The notes under the pieces were generated by a model. It searched no databases. It worked only from the letters and a program-made list of their open reading frames with translations, and was not told the DNA's origin. The position numbers were made by a program, and so were the translations under genes. Below, piece by piece: positions 1 to 8,027 of a stretch of 64,000 bases of DNA (positions are counted from its first letter, which is position 1; each line of letters begins with the position of its first letter). Source of the stretch: Asticcacaulis taihuensis (GTDB taxonomy: Bacteria; Pseudomonadota; Alphaproteobacteria; Caulobacterales; Caulobacteraceae); NCBI RefSeq assembly GCF_900100255.1, contig NZ_FMTS01000001.1, forward strand, positions 682,001-746,000, given 5' to 3'.

Positions 1-1
1 T

Positions 2-1342
2 GCCAGCCGTCCGCACGAACTGACGCCCGATCTCGAACGCCTGATGCTGGAACGCATGCCGGCCGTCGGCCAATGGACGCGCCTGTTCGACGAGACCCTG
101 ACCCGCCTGCGCGCCAAGGTTGGGAAAGAGTCGCTAACACTCAACGAAGCTCTTACACGCCTTTCTGCTCCGCAAGCCAGTGTCCGAAAGGCAGCCGCTC
201 AAGGGTTGAGCGTAGCGCTGAAAGAAAACGCGCCCGTGCTGGCCCTGGCGCTCAATACCCTGGCCTTTGAAAAGCAGGTCGAAGACCGCTGGCGCAAGTA
301 CGAAGACCCGGCCGCTTCGCGGCACCTGGCCAATGAGGTCGACAAGGATGCGGTTGACGCCATGGCAGAGGCCGTGAGCGAATCTTACGCCAACCTGTCG
401 CACCGCTATTACAAGGTCAAGGCGAAGGTGCTCGGCAAGAAGCAGCTCGACTACTGGGACCGCAACGCCCCCCTGACTCAGGACGTGCAGAAACTCTACA
501 CCTGGGCTGAAGCGAAAAAGATCGTGCTCGACAGCTTCGCCCAGATGGGACCGGAATTCGCCGAACGCGCCGAACGTTTCTTTGACCAACCATGGATCGA
601 TGCCGCCCCGCGGCCCGGCAAGTCCTCCGGTGCCTACGCCCATCCGGTGACCGCCAACCGCCATCCCTATGTCATGCTCAACTTCACCGGCGACCGCCGC
701 GAAGTCCTGACGCTAGCACACGAACTGGGGCACGCCGTCCACCAGACCCTGTGCCAGCCGCTCGGTTCCATACTGGCCGACACGCCGCTCACCCTGGCTG
801 AAACGGCCTCGATCTTCGCCGAGGGGCTGGTATTCGAGCATCTCGTCGCCACCGCCTCGCTGGAAGAAAAGAAGGCTCTGCTGGCCGGCAAGATCGAGGA
901 CGGTCTCAACTCAGTCATCCGCCAGATCGCCTTCCATCGCTTCGAGGAAAAGTTCCACGCCGCCCGTCTCGAAGGCGAGGTCGCGCTCGACCAGATCAAT
1001 GCCCTGTGGCTGGAGGTTATGGGCGAAAGCTTAGGTCCGGCGATCAAGCTGAATGATGGCTATGATGTTTACTGGGCCTATGTCAGCCACTTCGTTCACT
1101 CGCCGTTTTATGTCTATGCCTATGCCTTCGGTGACCTGCTCGTCTCGGCCCTGATGGAGAAGCGCCGCGAAAATCCGGAAGCTTTCACGCCGCTTTACCG
1201 CGAACTTCTGGCCGGGGGCGGCACGAAGACCTATGTCGAGGCGCTGGCGCCTTTCGGCATGAACCCGCGCGACAAGGCGTTCTGGAAGATGGGCTGCGCC
1301 CGTCTGGAAGGGCTGATCGAAGCGTTTGAAGCACTGGTTTGA
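2..1342 (+). CDS. M3 family oligoendopeptidase, 3' part (5' end outside window)
   Basis: Zinc metallopeptidase of family M3 (oligoendopeptidase F / thimet oligopeptidase group) that cleaves short cytoplasmic peptides. The reading frame is open from base 2 with no stop upstream, and the family is usually about 600 residues, so the 446 residues here are the C-terminal three quarters. The zinc-binding HELGH is encoded at 719-733, and a downstream glutamate within LAETASIFAE supplies the third metal ligand. An internal ATG at 44 is unlikely to be the true start because the frame continues upstream with family-like sequence. The last 43 bases are imperfectly duplicated just after the stop (1375-1417). 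Confidence 0.93.
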   Translation, partial: ASRPHELTPDLERLMLERMPAVGQWTRLFDETLTRLRAKVGKESLTLNEALTRLSAPQASVRKAAAQGLSVALKENAPVLALALNTLAFEKQVEDRWRKYEDPAASRHLANEVDKDAVDAMAEAVSESYANLSHRYYKVKAKVLGKKQLDYWDRNAPLTQDVQKLYTWAEAKKIVLDSFAQMGPEFAERAERFFDQPWIDAAPRPGKSSGAYAHPVTANRHPYVMLNFTGDRREVLTLAHELGHAVHQTLCQPLGSILADTPLTLAETASIFAEGLVFEHLVATASLEEKKALLAGKIEDGLNSVIRQIAFHRFEEKFHAARLEGEVALDQINALWLEVMGESLGPAIKLNDGYDVYWAYVSHFVHSPFYVYAYAFGDLLVSALMEKRRENPEAFTPLYRELLAGGGTKTYVEALAPFGMNPRDKAFWKMGCARLEGLIEAFEALV

Positions 1343-1417
1343 AGACGGTAAGCCTTACAGACAAATGAAAAAATGTCTGGGAGGGCTGATCGAGGCGTTT
1401 GAGGCGCTGGTTTGAAG
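1302..1417 (+). repeat. Imperfect 43-bp direct duplication of a gene 3' end
   Basis: Bases 1302-1344, which include the last codons and stop of the M3 peptidase, recur at 1375-1417, 73 bases downstream. I count 4 differences in 43. In the peptidase frame three are synonymous and one changes Glu to Gly. The second copy therefore looks like a leftover gene tail rather than random sequence. Confidence 0.8.
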
Positions 1418-1518
1418 CGTCATTTCGCCCCATTGACCAAACGGGCGGGCTTTTGTAAGACCGGTACAGGAAACACTGTTTGCAGGGACACATCACCTGC
1501 CCGTTAAAGGATATGAGC

Positions 1519-1764
1519 ATGGCCGACCATCACGACGATTCCGACTACGTACACGGCCACATGGATGTCCATCAGCAGCAGCATTCCTACGAACTGTTCG
1601 CCAGCCTGACCAAATGGGTCAGCCTGCACCTCGCCGTCGTGCTGGTTTTCCTCGTCATTCTCACCTGCACCCAGATGGGCTGGCTGACCGCTCTGATCGC
1701 CGCTATCGTTGTGGCTGCTCTTGGCTGGTTCATGCTGAAAAAGAAACCTGACGCGGCCCATTAG
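1519..1764 (+). CDS. aa3-type cytochrome c oxidase subunit IV
   Basis: Small (81 residue) accessory subunit of the alphaproteobacterial aa3-type cytochrome c oxidase in the inner membrane. The N-terminus is hydrophilic and rich in His and Asp. It is followed by the family core YELFASLTKW and a hydrophobic region of about 40 residues that can form one or two membrane segments, ending in a KKK anchor. The ATG at 1519 is preferred to those at 1480 and 1513, because AAAGGA at 1506-1511 lies 7 bases before it. The main oxidase genes are not in this window. Confidence 0.85.
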   Translation: MADHHDDSDYVHGHMDVHQQQHSYELFASLTKWVSLHLAVVLVFLVILTCTQMGWLTALIAAIVVAALGWFMLKKKPDAAH

Positions 1765-1778
1765 GGTGCGAGGGTGTC

Positions 1779-2342
1779 ATGATCAACCTGACACCCAAGC
1801 AGGAAGCTTACTTTAAGGCCCTTACCGTCAGCCTTGAACACGACACGGGGAAATCCCTTGCGTCTTGGATAGATCTCGTCCGCGACGAATGCCCCGAAAC
1901 CACCCGTCAAGGCCGCGCCGCCTGGCTTAAAGCGCATCACGGCCTGAGTCAGACGCGCATCCGTCAGATCCTCAATGAATTTCTGCCTCCCGACGCCGGC
2001 TGGACCAATCCCGAAGCCCTGCGCACCGCCCTGTGGAAAACGCCGGCCTCAGTCGCCCTATTGACCGCCTTTGAATCACTGATCACACATTTGCCGGATG
2101 TCGTGCCGACCCAGAGAAAGGGATACAGCGCCTTCAGCCGCGATTATCAGTTCGCTGCCCTTAAGCCCATAAAAGGCGGGGTCCGCATCGGTCTGGCCCT
2201 GCCGGTGGAGAGCGATTCGCGCTTGATGCCAGCGCACCGGGAAAAGTGGTCCGAACGTTTGCAGTCAAGCCTTATCGTGACATCAACCGCCGCCATTTTA
2301 CAGCTCAAGCCACTTGTGGACCGCGCGCACAAGAATTCATGA
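1779..2342 (+). CDS. DUF4287/DUF5655 domain protein
   Basis: Conserved 187-residue cytoplasmic protein. Residues 1 to about 70 match the DUF4287 pattern, with LTPKQEAYFKAL, a TGKSLASW core and a later HGLS segment. The C-terminal half matches DUF5655, with the RKGYSAFSRDYQFAAL and RIGLALP blocks. No enzymatic function is established for either domain. The start is the first ATG after the oxidase subunit gene, 14 bases downstream, so co-transcription is possible. No signal peptide or membrane segment is visible. Confidence 0.8.
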   Translation: MINLTPKQEAYFKALTVSLEHDTGKSLASWIDLVRDECPETTRQGRAAWLKAHHGLSQTRIRQILNEFLPPDAGWTNPEALRTALWKTPASVALLTAFESLITHLPDVVPTQRKGYSAFSRDYQFAALKPIKGGVRIGLALPVESDSRLMPAHREKWSERLQSSLIVTSTAAILQLKPLVDRAHKNS

Positions 2343-2500
2343 CACCGGTGGCAATTTAGTGTAGGTAACGATTAGCACGATCATAAATCGCGCAACAAGA
2401 CTTTGACTCGCAGTCCGTTTGACCTTTACAAACAGAGTAACGCAGTTACGACTTCAGGTCGCAGCAAATACAAATACGCAGCCGTTCAGAGGGAAACACA

Positions 2501-3637
2501 GTGGGCCTAACCCTTGCCGTCACCACGGAACAAACCGCCGGGGAAACGCGCGTCGCCGCGACCCCGGATACCGTAAAAAAATGGACCACCGCCGGTCTCA
2601 CCGTCAATATCCAGTCTGGCGCAGGTCTTGGCGCCTCGGTCCCTGACGACGCCTTTACAGCGGCCGGCGCCACGATCGTCAAGACGGCGAAAGAGGCGCT
2701 CAAGGCAGCCGATATCGTACTCAAGGTGCGCGGCCCGGCGAAGGACGAAATCGCGGCGCTGAAAGACGGCGCCATCGTCATTGCCACGCTCGATCCTTAC
2801 CGCGAGAAAGACACACTGAACGCCCTGGCGGCCAAAGGCGCTTCGGCCTACGCCATGGAATTCGTGCCGCGCATCACTCGCGCCCAAGTCATGGATGTGC
2901 TGTCCTCCCAGGCCAATCTCGCCGGCTATCGCGCCGTCATCGAAGCCGCCAGCGCCTATGGCAAGGCCTTCCCGATGATGATGACCGCCGCCGGCACGGT
3001 GGCGCCCGCCAAGGCATTCATCATGGGTGTCGGCGTTGCCGGTTTGCAGGCCATCGCCACCGCCAGGCGCTTAGGCGCGGTCGTCACCGCCACCGATGTC
3101 CGCCCGGCCACCAAGGAACAGGTGGAATCCCTGGGCGCCAAGTTCCTGGCTGTCGAGGACGAGGAATTCAAAAACGCGCAGACCGCCGGCGGCTATGCAA
3201 AGGAGATGTCGGCGGAATATAAGGCCAAGCAGGCGGCGCTGACCGCCTCGCATATCGCCAAGCAGGATATCGTCATCACCACGGCCCTGATCCCCGGTCG
3301 GCAGGCACCGATCCTGGTCACAAAGGAAATGGTGGCCAGCATGAAGCCCGGTTCGGTGCTGATCGATCTCGCAGCACCTCAGGGCGGCAATGTCGAGGGC
3401 TGCGTCGCCGACAAGGTGGTGGACGTGGGTGGTGTCAAGATCATTGGCTTCTCCAATATAGTGGCCGCCATCGCCGCCGACGCGTCGGCGCTCTACGCCA
3501 AGAACCTGCAAGCTTTTGTCGGTCTGCTGATCGATAAGGACGGCAATCTGGCGCCGGACGCGGAAGACGAAATCCTCAAGGCTGCACTGGTCACCGCCGG
3601 TGGCGCTGTCGTGCATCCCAATCTGAAAGGCGCCTGA
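2501..3637 (+). CDS. pntAA: NAD(P) transhydrogenase subunit alpha part 1 (dI, NAD(H)-binding)
   Basis: Soluble NAD(H)-binding component of the proton-translocating transhydrogenase, which drives NADPH formation from NADH. At 378 residues without membrane segments it is the short split form typical of alphaproteobacteria; the membrane part is a separate gene downstream. The sequence has the alanine-dehydrogenase-like N-terminal domain and the nucleotide-binding GVGVAGLQAIATARRLGA segment. The start is GTG at 2501, supported by AGAGGG at 2488-2493, 7 bases upstream. The stop overlaps the ATG of the next gene (TGATG), indicating translational coupling within a four-gene operon to 5758. Confidence 0.95.
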   Translation: MGLTLAVTTEQTAGETRVAATPDTVKKWTTAGLTVNIQSGAGLGASVPDDAFTAAGATIVKTAKEALKAADIVLKVRGPAKDEIAALKDGAIVIATLDPYREKDTLNALAAKGASAYAMEFVPRITRAQVMDVLSSQANLAGYRAVIEAASAYGKAFPMMMTAAGTVAPAKAFIMGVGVAGLQAIATARRLGAVVTATDVRPATKEQVESLGAKFLAVEDEEFKNAQTAGGYAKEMSAEYKAKQAALTASHIAKQDIVITTALIPGRQAPILVTKEMVASMKPGSVLIDLAAPQGGNVEGCVADKVVDVGGVKIIGFSNIVAAIAADASALYAKNLQAFVGLLIDKDGNLAPDAEDEILKAALVTAGGAVVHPNLKGA

Positions 3638-4023
3638 TGGCCATTAATTATGAACAGCAGGCCGCCGACTGGTACGAGGCGTGGAATTCGCGCGACGCGC
3701 AGAATATCTGCGATCTCTACGCCGATGATCTGGTCTTCACCTCGCCTTTCATTCGCAAGCTTGGCCTGTCCGAAGACGGCGCCCTGACCGATATTCAAGC
3801 ATTTTACGCCTATGTTTCCAATATGTTGCCGCGTATCCCTAATCTGAGATTTGAACCTGTTGCCAATTGCATCGGCGTACAGGGGCACACCCTCGTCTAC
3901 CGCAACCAGTCAAGCCATATCGTGACCGAAACCTTTGAATATAACGACCTGGGACTGATCCGCCTGGCAAATGCCGCCTTTTCGACGGCGCCGATCAAGA
4001 GGAAAAACTATGGAAGCCGTTGA
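3637..4023 (+). CDS. NTF2-like (SnoaL-type) protein inside the pnt operon
   Basis: A 128-residue protein with the NTF2/SnoaL-like pattern: an N-terminal helix containing WYEAWNSRDAQNICDLYADD, then alternating strands ending in a DLGLIRLANAAF segment. This fold occurs in small hydrolases, isomerases and binding proteins, so no reaction can be assigned. Its ATG overlaps the pntAA stop by one base, and its 3' end overlaps the start of pntAB by 14 bases, so it is translated as an integral member of the transhydrogenase operon. An NTF2-like gene is not a usual member of that operon. Confidence 0.8.
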   Translation: MAINYEQQAADWYEAWNSRDAQNICDLYADDLVFTSPFIRKLGLSEDGALTDIQAFYAYVSNMLPRIPNLRFEPVANCIGVQGHTLVYRNQSSHIVTETFEYNDLGLIRLANAAFSTAPIKRKNYGSR

Positions 4024-4339
4024 CCCCACCATCTTCCGTCTGGCCATTTTCGTGCTGGCCATTTTTGTTGGCTACTACGTGGTGTGGAGCGTCACACCGG
4101 CCCTGCACACACCATTGATGGCGGTCACCAACGCCATTTCCTCGGTCATCATCGTCGGCGCCCTGATCGCCGCCGCGGCCCATGCCGATGGCGCGGGAAT
4201 CGGTGTCTGGGTGTCGAAAGGCGCGGGCGGCATCGCCTCTGCGCTGGCCGCGGTCAATATCTTCGGCGGCTTCATGGTCACGCGCCGGATGCTGGCCATG
4301 TACAAGAAGAAAGAAAAGCCTGCTGGGGAGAAGAAGTAA
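4010..4339 (+). CDS. pntAB: NAD(P) transhydrogenase subunit alpha part 2 (membrane dII part)
   Basis: Short integral-membrane subunit (109 residues) of the transhydrogenase, corresponding to the C-terminal membrane part of fused PntA. It has three hydrophobic segments and a basic C-terminus ending in a run of Lys and Glu. The start at 4010 is chosen over 3971 because an AGAGGA-type ribosome-binding site lies at 3998-4003 and the upstream codons encode an arginine-rich stretch unlike the family. It overlaps the NTF2-like gene by 14 bases, and its TAA directly abuts the ATG of pntB. Confidence 0.92.
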   Translation: MEAVDPTIFRLAIFVLAIFVGYYVVWSVTPALHTPLMAVTNAISSVIIVGALIAAAAHADGAGIGVWVSKGAGGIASALAAVNIFGGFMVTRRMLAMYKKKEKPAGEKK

Positions 4340-5758
4340 ATGGATTTCGCCAATATCTCCGCCCTCGCCTATCTCGTTTCGGGCGTCCTGTTCATTCTGG
4401 CCTTGCGCGGGCTGTCTTCGCCGGAAACCAGCCGCAAGGGCAATCTCTACGGTATGGTCGGCATGGCCATCGCTATCGGCGTCACCCTGTTGTCGCTCCT
4501 TGGCAAGGGTGATCTCGATCCGGTCACCATCGTCATCATCCTGTGCGGCATCGCGGTCGGCGGCATTATCGGCATGACCATCGCGCAGAAGGTCTCCATG
4601 ACCTCCATGCCGCAGCTCGTGGCCGCCTTCCACTCGCTGGTGGGTATGGCCGCGTGCATGGTCGCCATCGGTGCCCTCTATGCGCCTCAGGCTTTCGGCA
4701 TCGATGACGGCGCTGGCGGTATAAAAGCGCAATCATTGATCGAACTGTCGCTCGGCGTGGCCATCGGCGCCATCACCTTCACCGGCTCAGTCATCGCCTT
4801 CGCCAAACTCAATGGCAACATGTCCGGTGCGCCGATCATCCTGCCGGCCCGCCATCTGATCAACATTGCTTTGGGCGTTGCGGTCGTGGTGCTGATTGTC
4901 ACCCTGATCATCACCCACGGCCTGGCCACCTGGGCTTTCTGGGGTATCTTCATCCTGGCTCTGGTGCTCGGCATCACCCTGATCATCCCCATCGGCGGCG
5001 CCGATATGCCGGTGGTCGTCTCCATGCTCAACTCCTATTCGGGCTGGGCGGCGGCGGCGCTAGGCTTCACGCTGGAAAACATCGCCCTGATCATTACCGG
5101 CGCCCTGGTTGGCTCCTCCGGCGCCATCCTCAGCTACATCATGTGCAAGGGCATGAACCGTAATTTCTTCAGCGTCATCATGGGCGGTTTCGGCGGGGAT
5201 ACCGCCGCGGCCGGCGGCGGCGCGGTCGAGACGCGCCCGGTCAAGCAGGGCTCGGCCGACGATGCCGCCTTCATCATGAAGAACGCCTCCAAGGTCATCA
5301 TCGTGCCCGGCTACGGCATGGCGGTGGCCCAGGCCCAGCACGCCCTGCGCGAAATGGCCGACAAGCTCAAGGAAGAAGGCGTGGAAGTGAAGTACGCCAT
5401 CCACCCGGTCGCCGGACGGATGCCGGGCCACATGAACGTGCTGCTGGCCGAGGCCAATGTACCTTACGATGAGGTGTTCGAACTGGAGGACATCAATTCT
5501 GAGTTCGCCACGGCGGATGTCGCCTTCGTCATCGGCGCCAATGACGTCACCAACCCGGCGGCCAAGACCGATCCGTCCTCGGCCATCTTCGGAATGCCGA
5601 TTCTGGAAGTGGAAAAGGCCCGCACCATACTCTTCATCAAGCGCGGCATGTCGGCAGGCTATGCCGGCGTGGAAAACGAACTGTTCTTCAAGGACAACAC
5701 CATGATGCTCTTCGGTGACGCCAAGAAGATGGTCGAAGGGATAGTGAAGGGGCTTTAA
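4340..5758 (+). CDS. pntB: NAD(P) transhydrogenase subunit beta (dII membrane part and dIII NADP(H)-binding)
   Basis: Last gene of the transhydrogenase operon, 472 residues. The N-terminal two thirds carry about nine membrane segments that form the proton channel with PntAB. The C-terminal third is the NADP(H)-binding domain dIII, visible as VPGYGMAVAQAQ, the HPVAGRMPGHMNVLLAEA block and the IGANDVTNPAA block. It starts immediately after the pntAB stop. A hairpin at 5785-5816 follows and probably ends the transcript. Confidence 0.96.
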   Translation: MDFANISALAYLVSGVLFILALRGLSSPETSRKGNLYGMVGMAIAIGVTLLSLLGKGDLDPVTIVIILCGIAVGGIIGMTIAQKVSMTSMPQLVAAFHSLVGMAACMVAIGALYAPQAFGIDDGAGGIKAQSLIELSLGVAIGAITFTGSVIAFAKLNGNMSGAPIILPARHLINIALGVAVVVLIVTLIITHGLATWAFWGIFILALVLGITLIIPIGGADMPVVVSMLNSYSGWAAAALGFTLENIALIITGALVGSSGAILSYIMCKGMNRNFFSVIMGGFGGDTAAAGGGAVETRPVKQGSADDAAFIMKNASKVIIVPGYGMAVAQAQHALREMADKLKEEGVEVKYAIHPVAGRMPGHMNVLLAEANVPYDEVFELEDINSEFATADVAFVIGANDVTNPAAKTDPSSAIFGMPILEVEKARTILFIKRGMSAGYAGVENELFFKDNTMMLFGDAKKMVEGIVKGL

Positions 5759-5784
5759 AGGTACGCTCCCGCCCCGAAATTATC

Positions 5785-5816
5785 AACGCCTCTTCGTTAT
5801 CCGACGGAGAGGCGTT
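5785..5816 (+). terminator. Probable intrinsic terminator of the pnt operon
   Basis: A perfect 9-bp inverted repeat (5785-5793 with 5808-5816) and a 14-base loop sit 27 bases after the pntB stop. The T-run after it is short, so efficiency may be modest. Confidence 0.55.
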
Positions 5817-5900
5817 TCCATTCAGATACGGTTCAGCCTTAATTTTTTACAATGGCGGACGTTATGATAGGTTCATAACAAAACTGTAGTGATGGTGACT

Positions 5901-6623
5901 ATGTTGAAGCTGATGAAATCCGTGTCGAAATCTTCTGCCGCGTTGCTGGCCCTGGGCCTCCTGAGTGCGCCCCTGGCCTCGCCAGCCCTGGCGCAAACCA
6001 CCAATAACGGCATCACCACCCAGGAAGCGTCCGCTTCGGACGCTTTTCCGGGCCTCAAGGGTTTCCTCAACCTGCCGGCGGCCGATCGCAGCCAGATCAA
6101 TGTCTATTACGCCGTGCGCATCAAACACGCCGATCCTGCAGCGGTGAAAATCATCATGACGCATAATGGCCAGAGCCAGCCGCTGCGCGTCGGGCCTGAC
6201 GGCCGCATCACGCCATTGCCGACCCGCGATCAGTTGAACAGCGGCGCCAGGATCAGGATCAGCGGCCCTGCCAGCGGCAGCTATGCCATGAAACTGCATG
6301 TCTTCTCGACCCAGCCGAACGGGAAAACCTATGATGCCACCGGCCTCGCCACCGGTGTCAGGCAGGCCAATTCGGCCATGAGCAGGATCGCCGGTCCCTT
6401 GGCCCTGATGCTGCCAAAGCTCGATCGCGTTTATTTTGTCGGCGGTGGCAATGGCGAGGCGGAATTCGCCAACGGCCAGAAGAAGCCCCTGCCGAAGACA
6501 ACCTCAGCCGGCGAATATCCGGCCGGCACGCCCTATTTCGTGCCGTCCCAGATGAACGGCGCCACCCGCCTGACCTTCAGCAATACGGTCAGCCTGGCGC
6601 ATTACGACAATCCGCCAAAATAA
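5901..6623 (+). CDS. Secreted protein of unknown function
   Basis: About 240 residues with a clear Sec signal peptide: a basic N-terminus, a hydrophobic core of Ala and Leu, and a probable cleavage after PALA. The mature part is rich in Thr, Asn and Gly without cysteines or a recognisable catalytic motif, and I do not recognise the family. Upstream in-frame starts at 5889 (GTG) and 5892 (ATG) are possible, but the ATG at 5901 gives a compact signal peptide. The 3' end carries an 18-bp tandem repeat that reiterates the final PPK-stop. Confidence 0.7.
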   Translation: MLKLMKSVSKSSAALLALGLLSAPLASPALAQTTNNGITTQEASASDAFPGLKGFLNLPAADRSQINVYYAVRIKHADPAAVKIIMTHNGQSQPLRVGPDGRITPLPTRDQLNSGARIRISGPASGSYAMKLHVFSTQPNGKTYDATGLATGVRQANSAMSRIAGPLALMLPKLDRVYFVGGGNGEAEFANGQKKPLPKTTSAGEYPAGTPYFVPSQMNGATRLTFSNTVSLAHYDNPPK

Positions 6624-6665
6624 GATTGGCCGCCAAAGTAAGATTGTTCGCCGAAGTGTTAAACC
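6612..6665 (+). repeat. 18-bp tandem repeat spanning a stop codon
   Basis: Three adjacent 18-base units (6612-6629, 6630-6647 and a decayed 6648-6665). Units 1 and 2 differ at about two positions. Because 18 is a multiple of three, each of the first two units encodes Pro-Pro-Lys-stop in the frame of the secreted protein gene. The third unit overlaps the stop codon of the convergent gene. Confidence 0.7.
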
Positions 6666-7165
6666 TCGGCCTGCTGGGATTTGACCGCCTTCTGCGCCGT
6701 CATGTACATGCCCAGCCAGCCACTGGCAAAGGCGCAGATCCCGACGATCACCGGACACAGGATGAACAGGGTTGTCGTGTTCGGCAGGTGCAGCAGGTCG
6801 ATCCAGAAATAGGTCGTCAGCAGGATTCCCGTCAGCCAGGCGGGAAACTGCCCGACCTTGCCCAGCAGTGTGGCGAAATAACCGCCGACCAGCGTGCCAA
6901 CCGCCCAGGTCATCGGAATAATGATAAAGACCTGCCCCGCCACAGTCTTCATCAGTTCGGCCTTCTGCTCGGCATCCACCATGTAAATGCCAGGCGGAAA
7001 AGGGAAGAGTTGATCGAGCACATATTTGGCAATCGTATAGACCAGCATACCCAGCAGCAGACCGGACAGCACGACCAGGACGACCATGAGCGTCTGGCGC
7101 GTCTTCCCGTCATCCCACTCGCTGATCCAGTCCTGAAAGCGGCCGACAAACGACGATTTGGCCAT
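6659..7165 (-). CDS. Integral membrane protein of unknown function, four membrane segments
   Basis: A 168-residue inner-membrane protein. After a charged N-terminus with two Trp residues come four hydrophobic segments, the first in LMVVLVVLSGLLLGML. A loop with PFPPGIYMVD separates the first two. The start at 7165 (MAKSSF) is preferred to the upstream ATG at 7198 because GAGGGG lies about 8 bases before it. I do not recognise a named family. It converges on the secreted protein gene with 36 bases between the stop codons. Confidence 0.7.
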   Translation of the reverse strand: MAKSSFVGRFQDWISEWDDGKTRQTLMVVLVVLSGLLLGMLVYTIAKYVLDQLFPFPPGIYMVDAEQKAELMKTVAGQVFIIIPMTWAVGTLVGGYFATLLGKVGQFPAWLTGILLTTYFWIDLLHLPNTTTLFILCPVIVGICAFASGWLGMYMTAQKAVKSQQAEV

Positions 7166-7280
7166 ATGGATACCCCTCATCCCTGTTACATGACGCATTG
7201 ATGTCCCGATCAGGCCATCCGGTCAATGCCTTATTATTAACACAATCCGGCCGGGCCTGACAAATGCCGGTTTAGAGACC

Positions 7281-7685
7281 TCAGCCGCCGGCCACCGGGC
7301 GTGGTTTTCCATTGTCATCTATGGCTACGAAGGTAAAGATCGCTTCGGTCACGCGCACCTTGTCCTCACCTTCCCGCGGACGGCGATAGGCGTCGACCTT
7401 CATTTTCATTGAGGTGCGCCCGACAGATATGACCTTGGCGTAGACCGTCACCTCGTCCCCCACCTGCACCGGTGTCAGAAAGACCATGCCATCAACCGCG
7501 ATGGTGGCCACACGCCCTTTTGACAGGCGCGCCGCGATATTGCCGGCCGCGAGGTCCATCTGCGACATCAGCCAGCCGCCGAAGATATCGCCCGAAGGGT
7601 TGGTATCGGCCGGCATGGCGGTAGTCAGTATGCCGAGGTCTGCCGGGTCCGGCAATTCGGAATGGTCGTGCGGGCTGTTGGCCAT
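7281..7685 (-). CDS. Acyl-CoA thioesterase, YciA-type hotdog fold
   Basis: A 134-residue hotdog-fold thioesterase that hydrolyses acyl-CoA to free acid and CoA. The active-site region PSGDIFGGWLMSQMDLA, with the family Asp on the central helix, and the later VDGMVFLTPVQVGD strand are both present. This matches the YciA/ACOT group in length and pattern. A strong AGGAG ribosome-binding site precedes the ATG. It lies downstream of rpsU on the same strand but is separated from it by two hairpins, so it is probably transcribed independently. Confidence 0.88.
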   Translation of the reverse strand: MANSPHDHSELPDPADLGILTTAMPADTNPSGDIFGGWLMSQMDLAAGNIAARLSKGRVATIAVDGMVFLTPVQVGDEVTVYAKVISVGRTSMKMKVDAYRRPREGEDKVRVTEAIFTFVAIDDNGKPRPVAGG

Positions 7686-7714
7686 GAAAATATCTCCTGC
7701 GGCACAGGCAGCAA

Positions 7715-7745
7715 AAAGCGCTGAAAGCCGGGCTTTCAGCGCTTT
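7715..7745 (-). terminator. Intrinsic terminator downstream of rpsU
   Basis: A perfect 14-bp stem (7715-7728 with 7732-7745) with a 3-base loop. Read on the minus strand it is followed by a run of five T residues. It lies between rpsU and the thioesterase gene. Confidence 0.85.
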
Positions 7746-7758
7746 AAAACATTATGCC

Positions 7759-7784
7759 TGTCCGTTCAAATCTCTAAACGGACA
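7759..7784 (-). other. Hairpin just after the rpsU stop
   Basis: A perfect 8-bp inverted repeat (7759-7766 with 7777-7784) and a 10-base loop, directly between the rpsU stop and the stronger terminator. It has no T-run of its own and may protect the 3' end of the short rpsU message. Confidence 0.5.
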
Positions 7785-7790
7785 AATAAA

Positions 7791-8027
7791 CTAGGCGCGA
7801 ACCGGACGCGGCGTGGCGGGGGCGCCACCTTCACGTTGCAGGCGCTTGCGGGCCAGCTTGCGGGCGCGGCGAACGGCTTCAGCCTGCTGGCGGGCGCGCT
7901 TTTCGGAGGGCTTTTCGTAATGTACGTGACGCTTCATTTCGCGGAAGGAACCTTCGCGCTGCATCTTCTTCTTCAGGGCCTTCAGAGCCTGGTCGACATT
8001 GTTGTCACGGACGAAAATCTGTACCAA
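7791..8027 (-). CDS. rpsU: 30S ribosomal protein S21
   Basis: Small basic protein of the 30S subunit, 78 residues from the proposed start. The conserved N-terminus [20 protein letters not shown] is immediately recognisable and the C-terminal half is a basic helix rich in Arg, Lys and Gln. The true start is most likely TTG at 8027, giving MVQIFV as in other alphaproteobacteria. A GGAGAG ribosome-binding site lies 7 bases before this TTG, and the ATG at 8042 that would add five residues overlaps that very site. Two hairpins follow the gene. Confidence 0.93.
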   Translation of the reverse strand: MVQIFVRDNNVDQALKALKKKMQREGSFREMKRHVHYEKPSEKRARQQAEAVRRARKLARKRLQREGGAPATPRPVRA

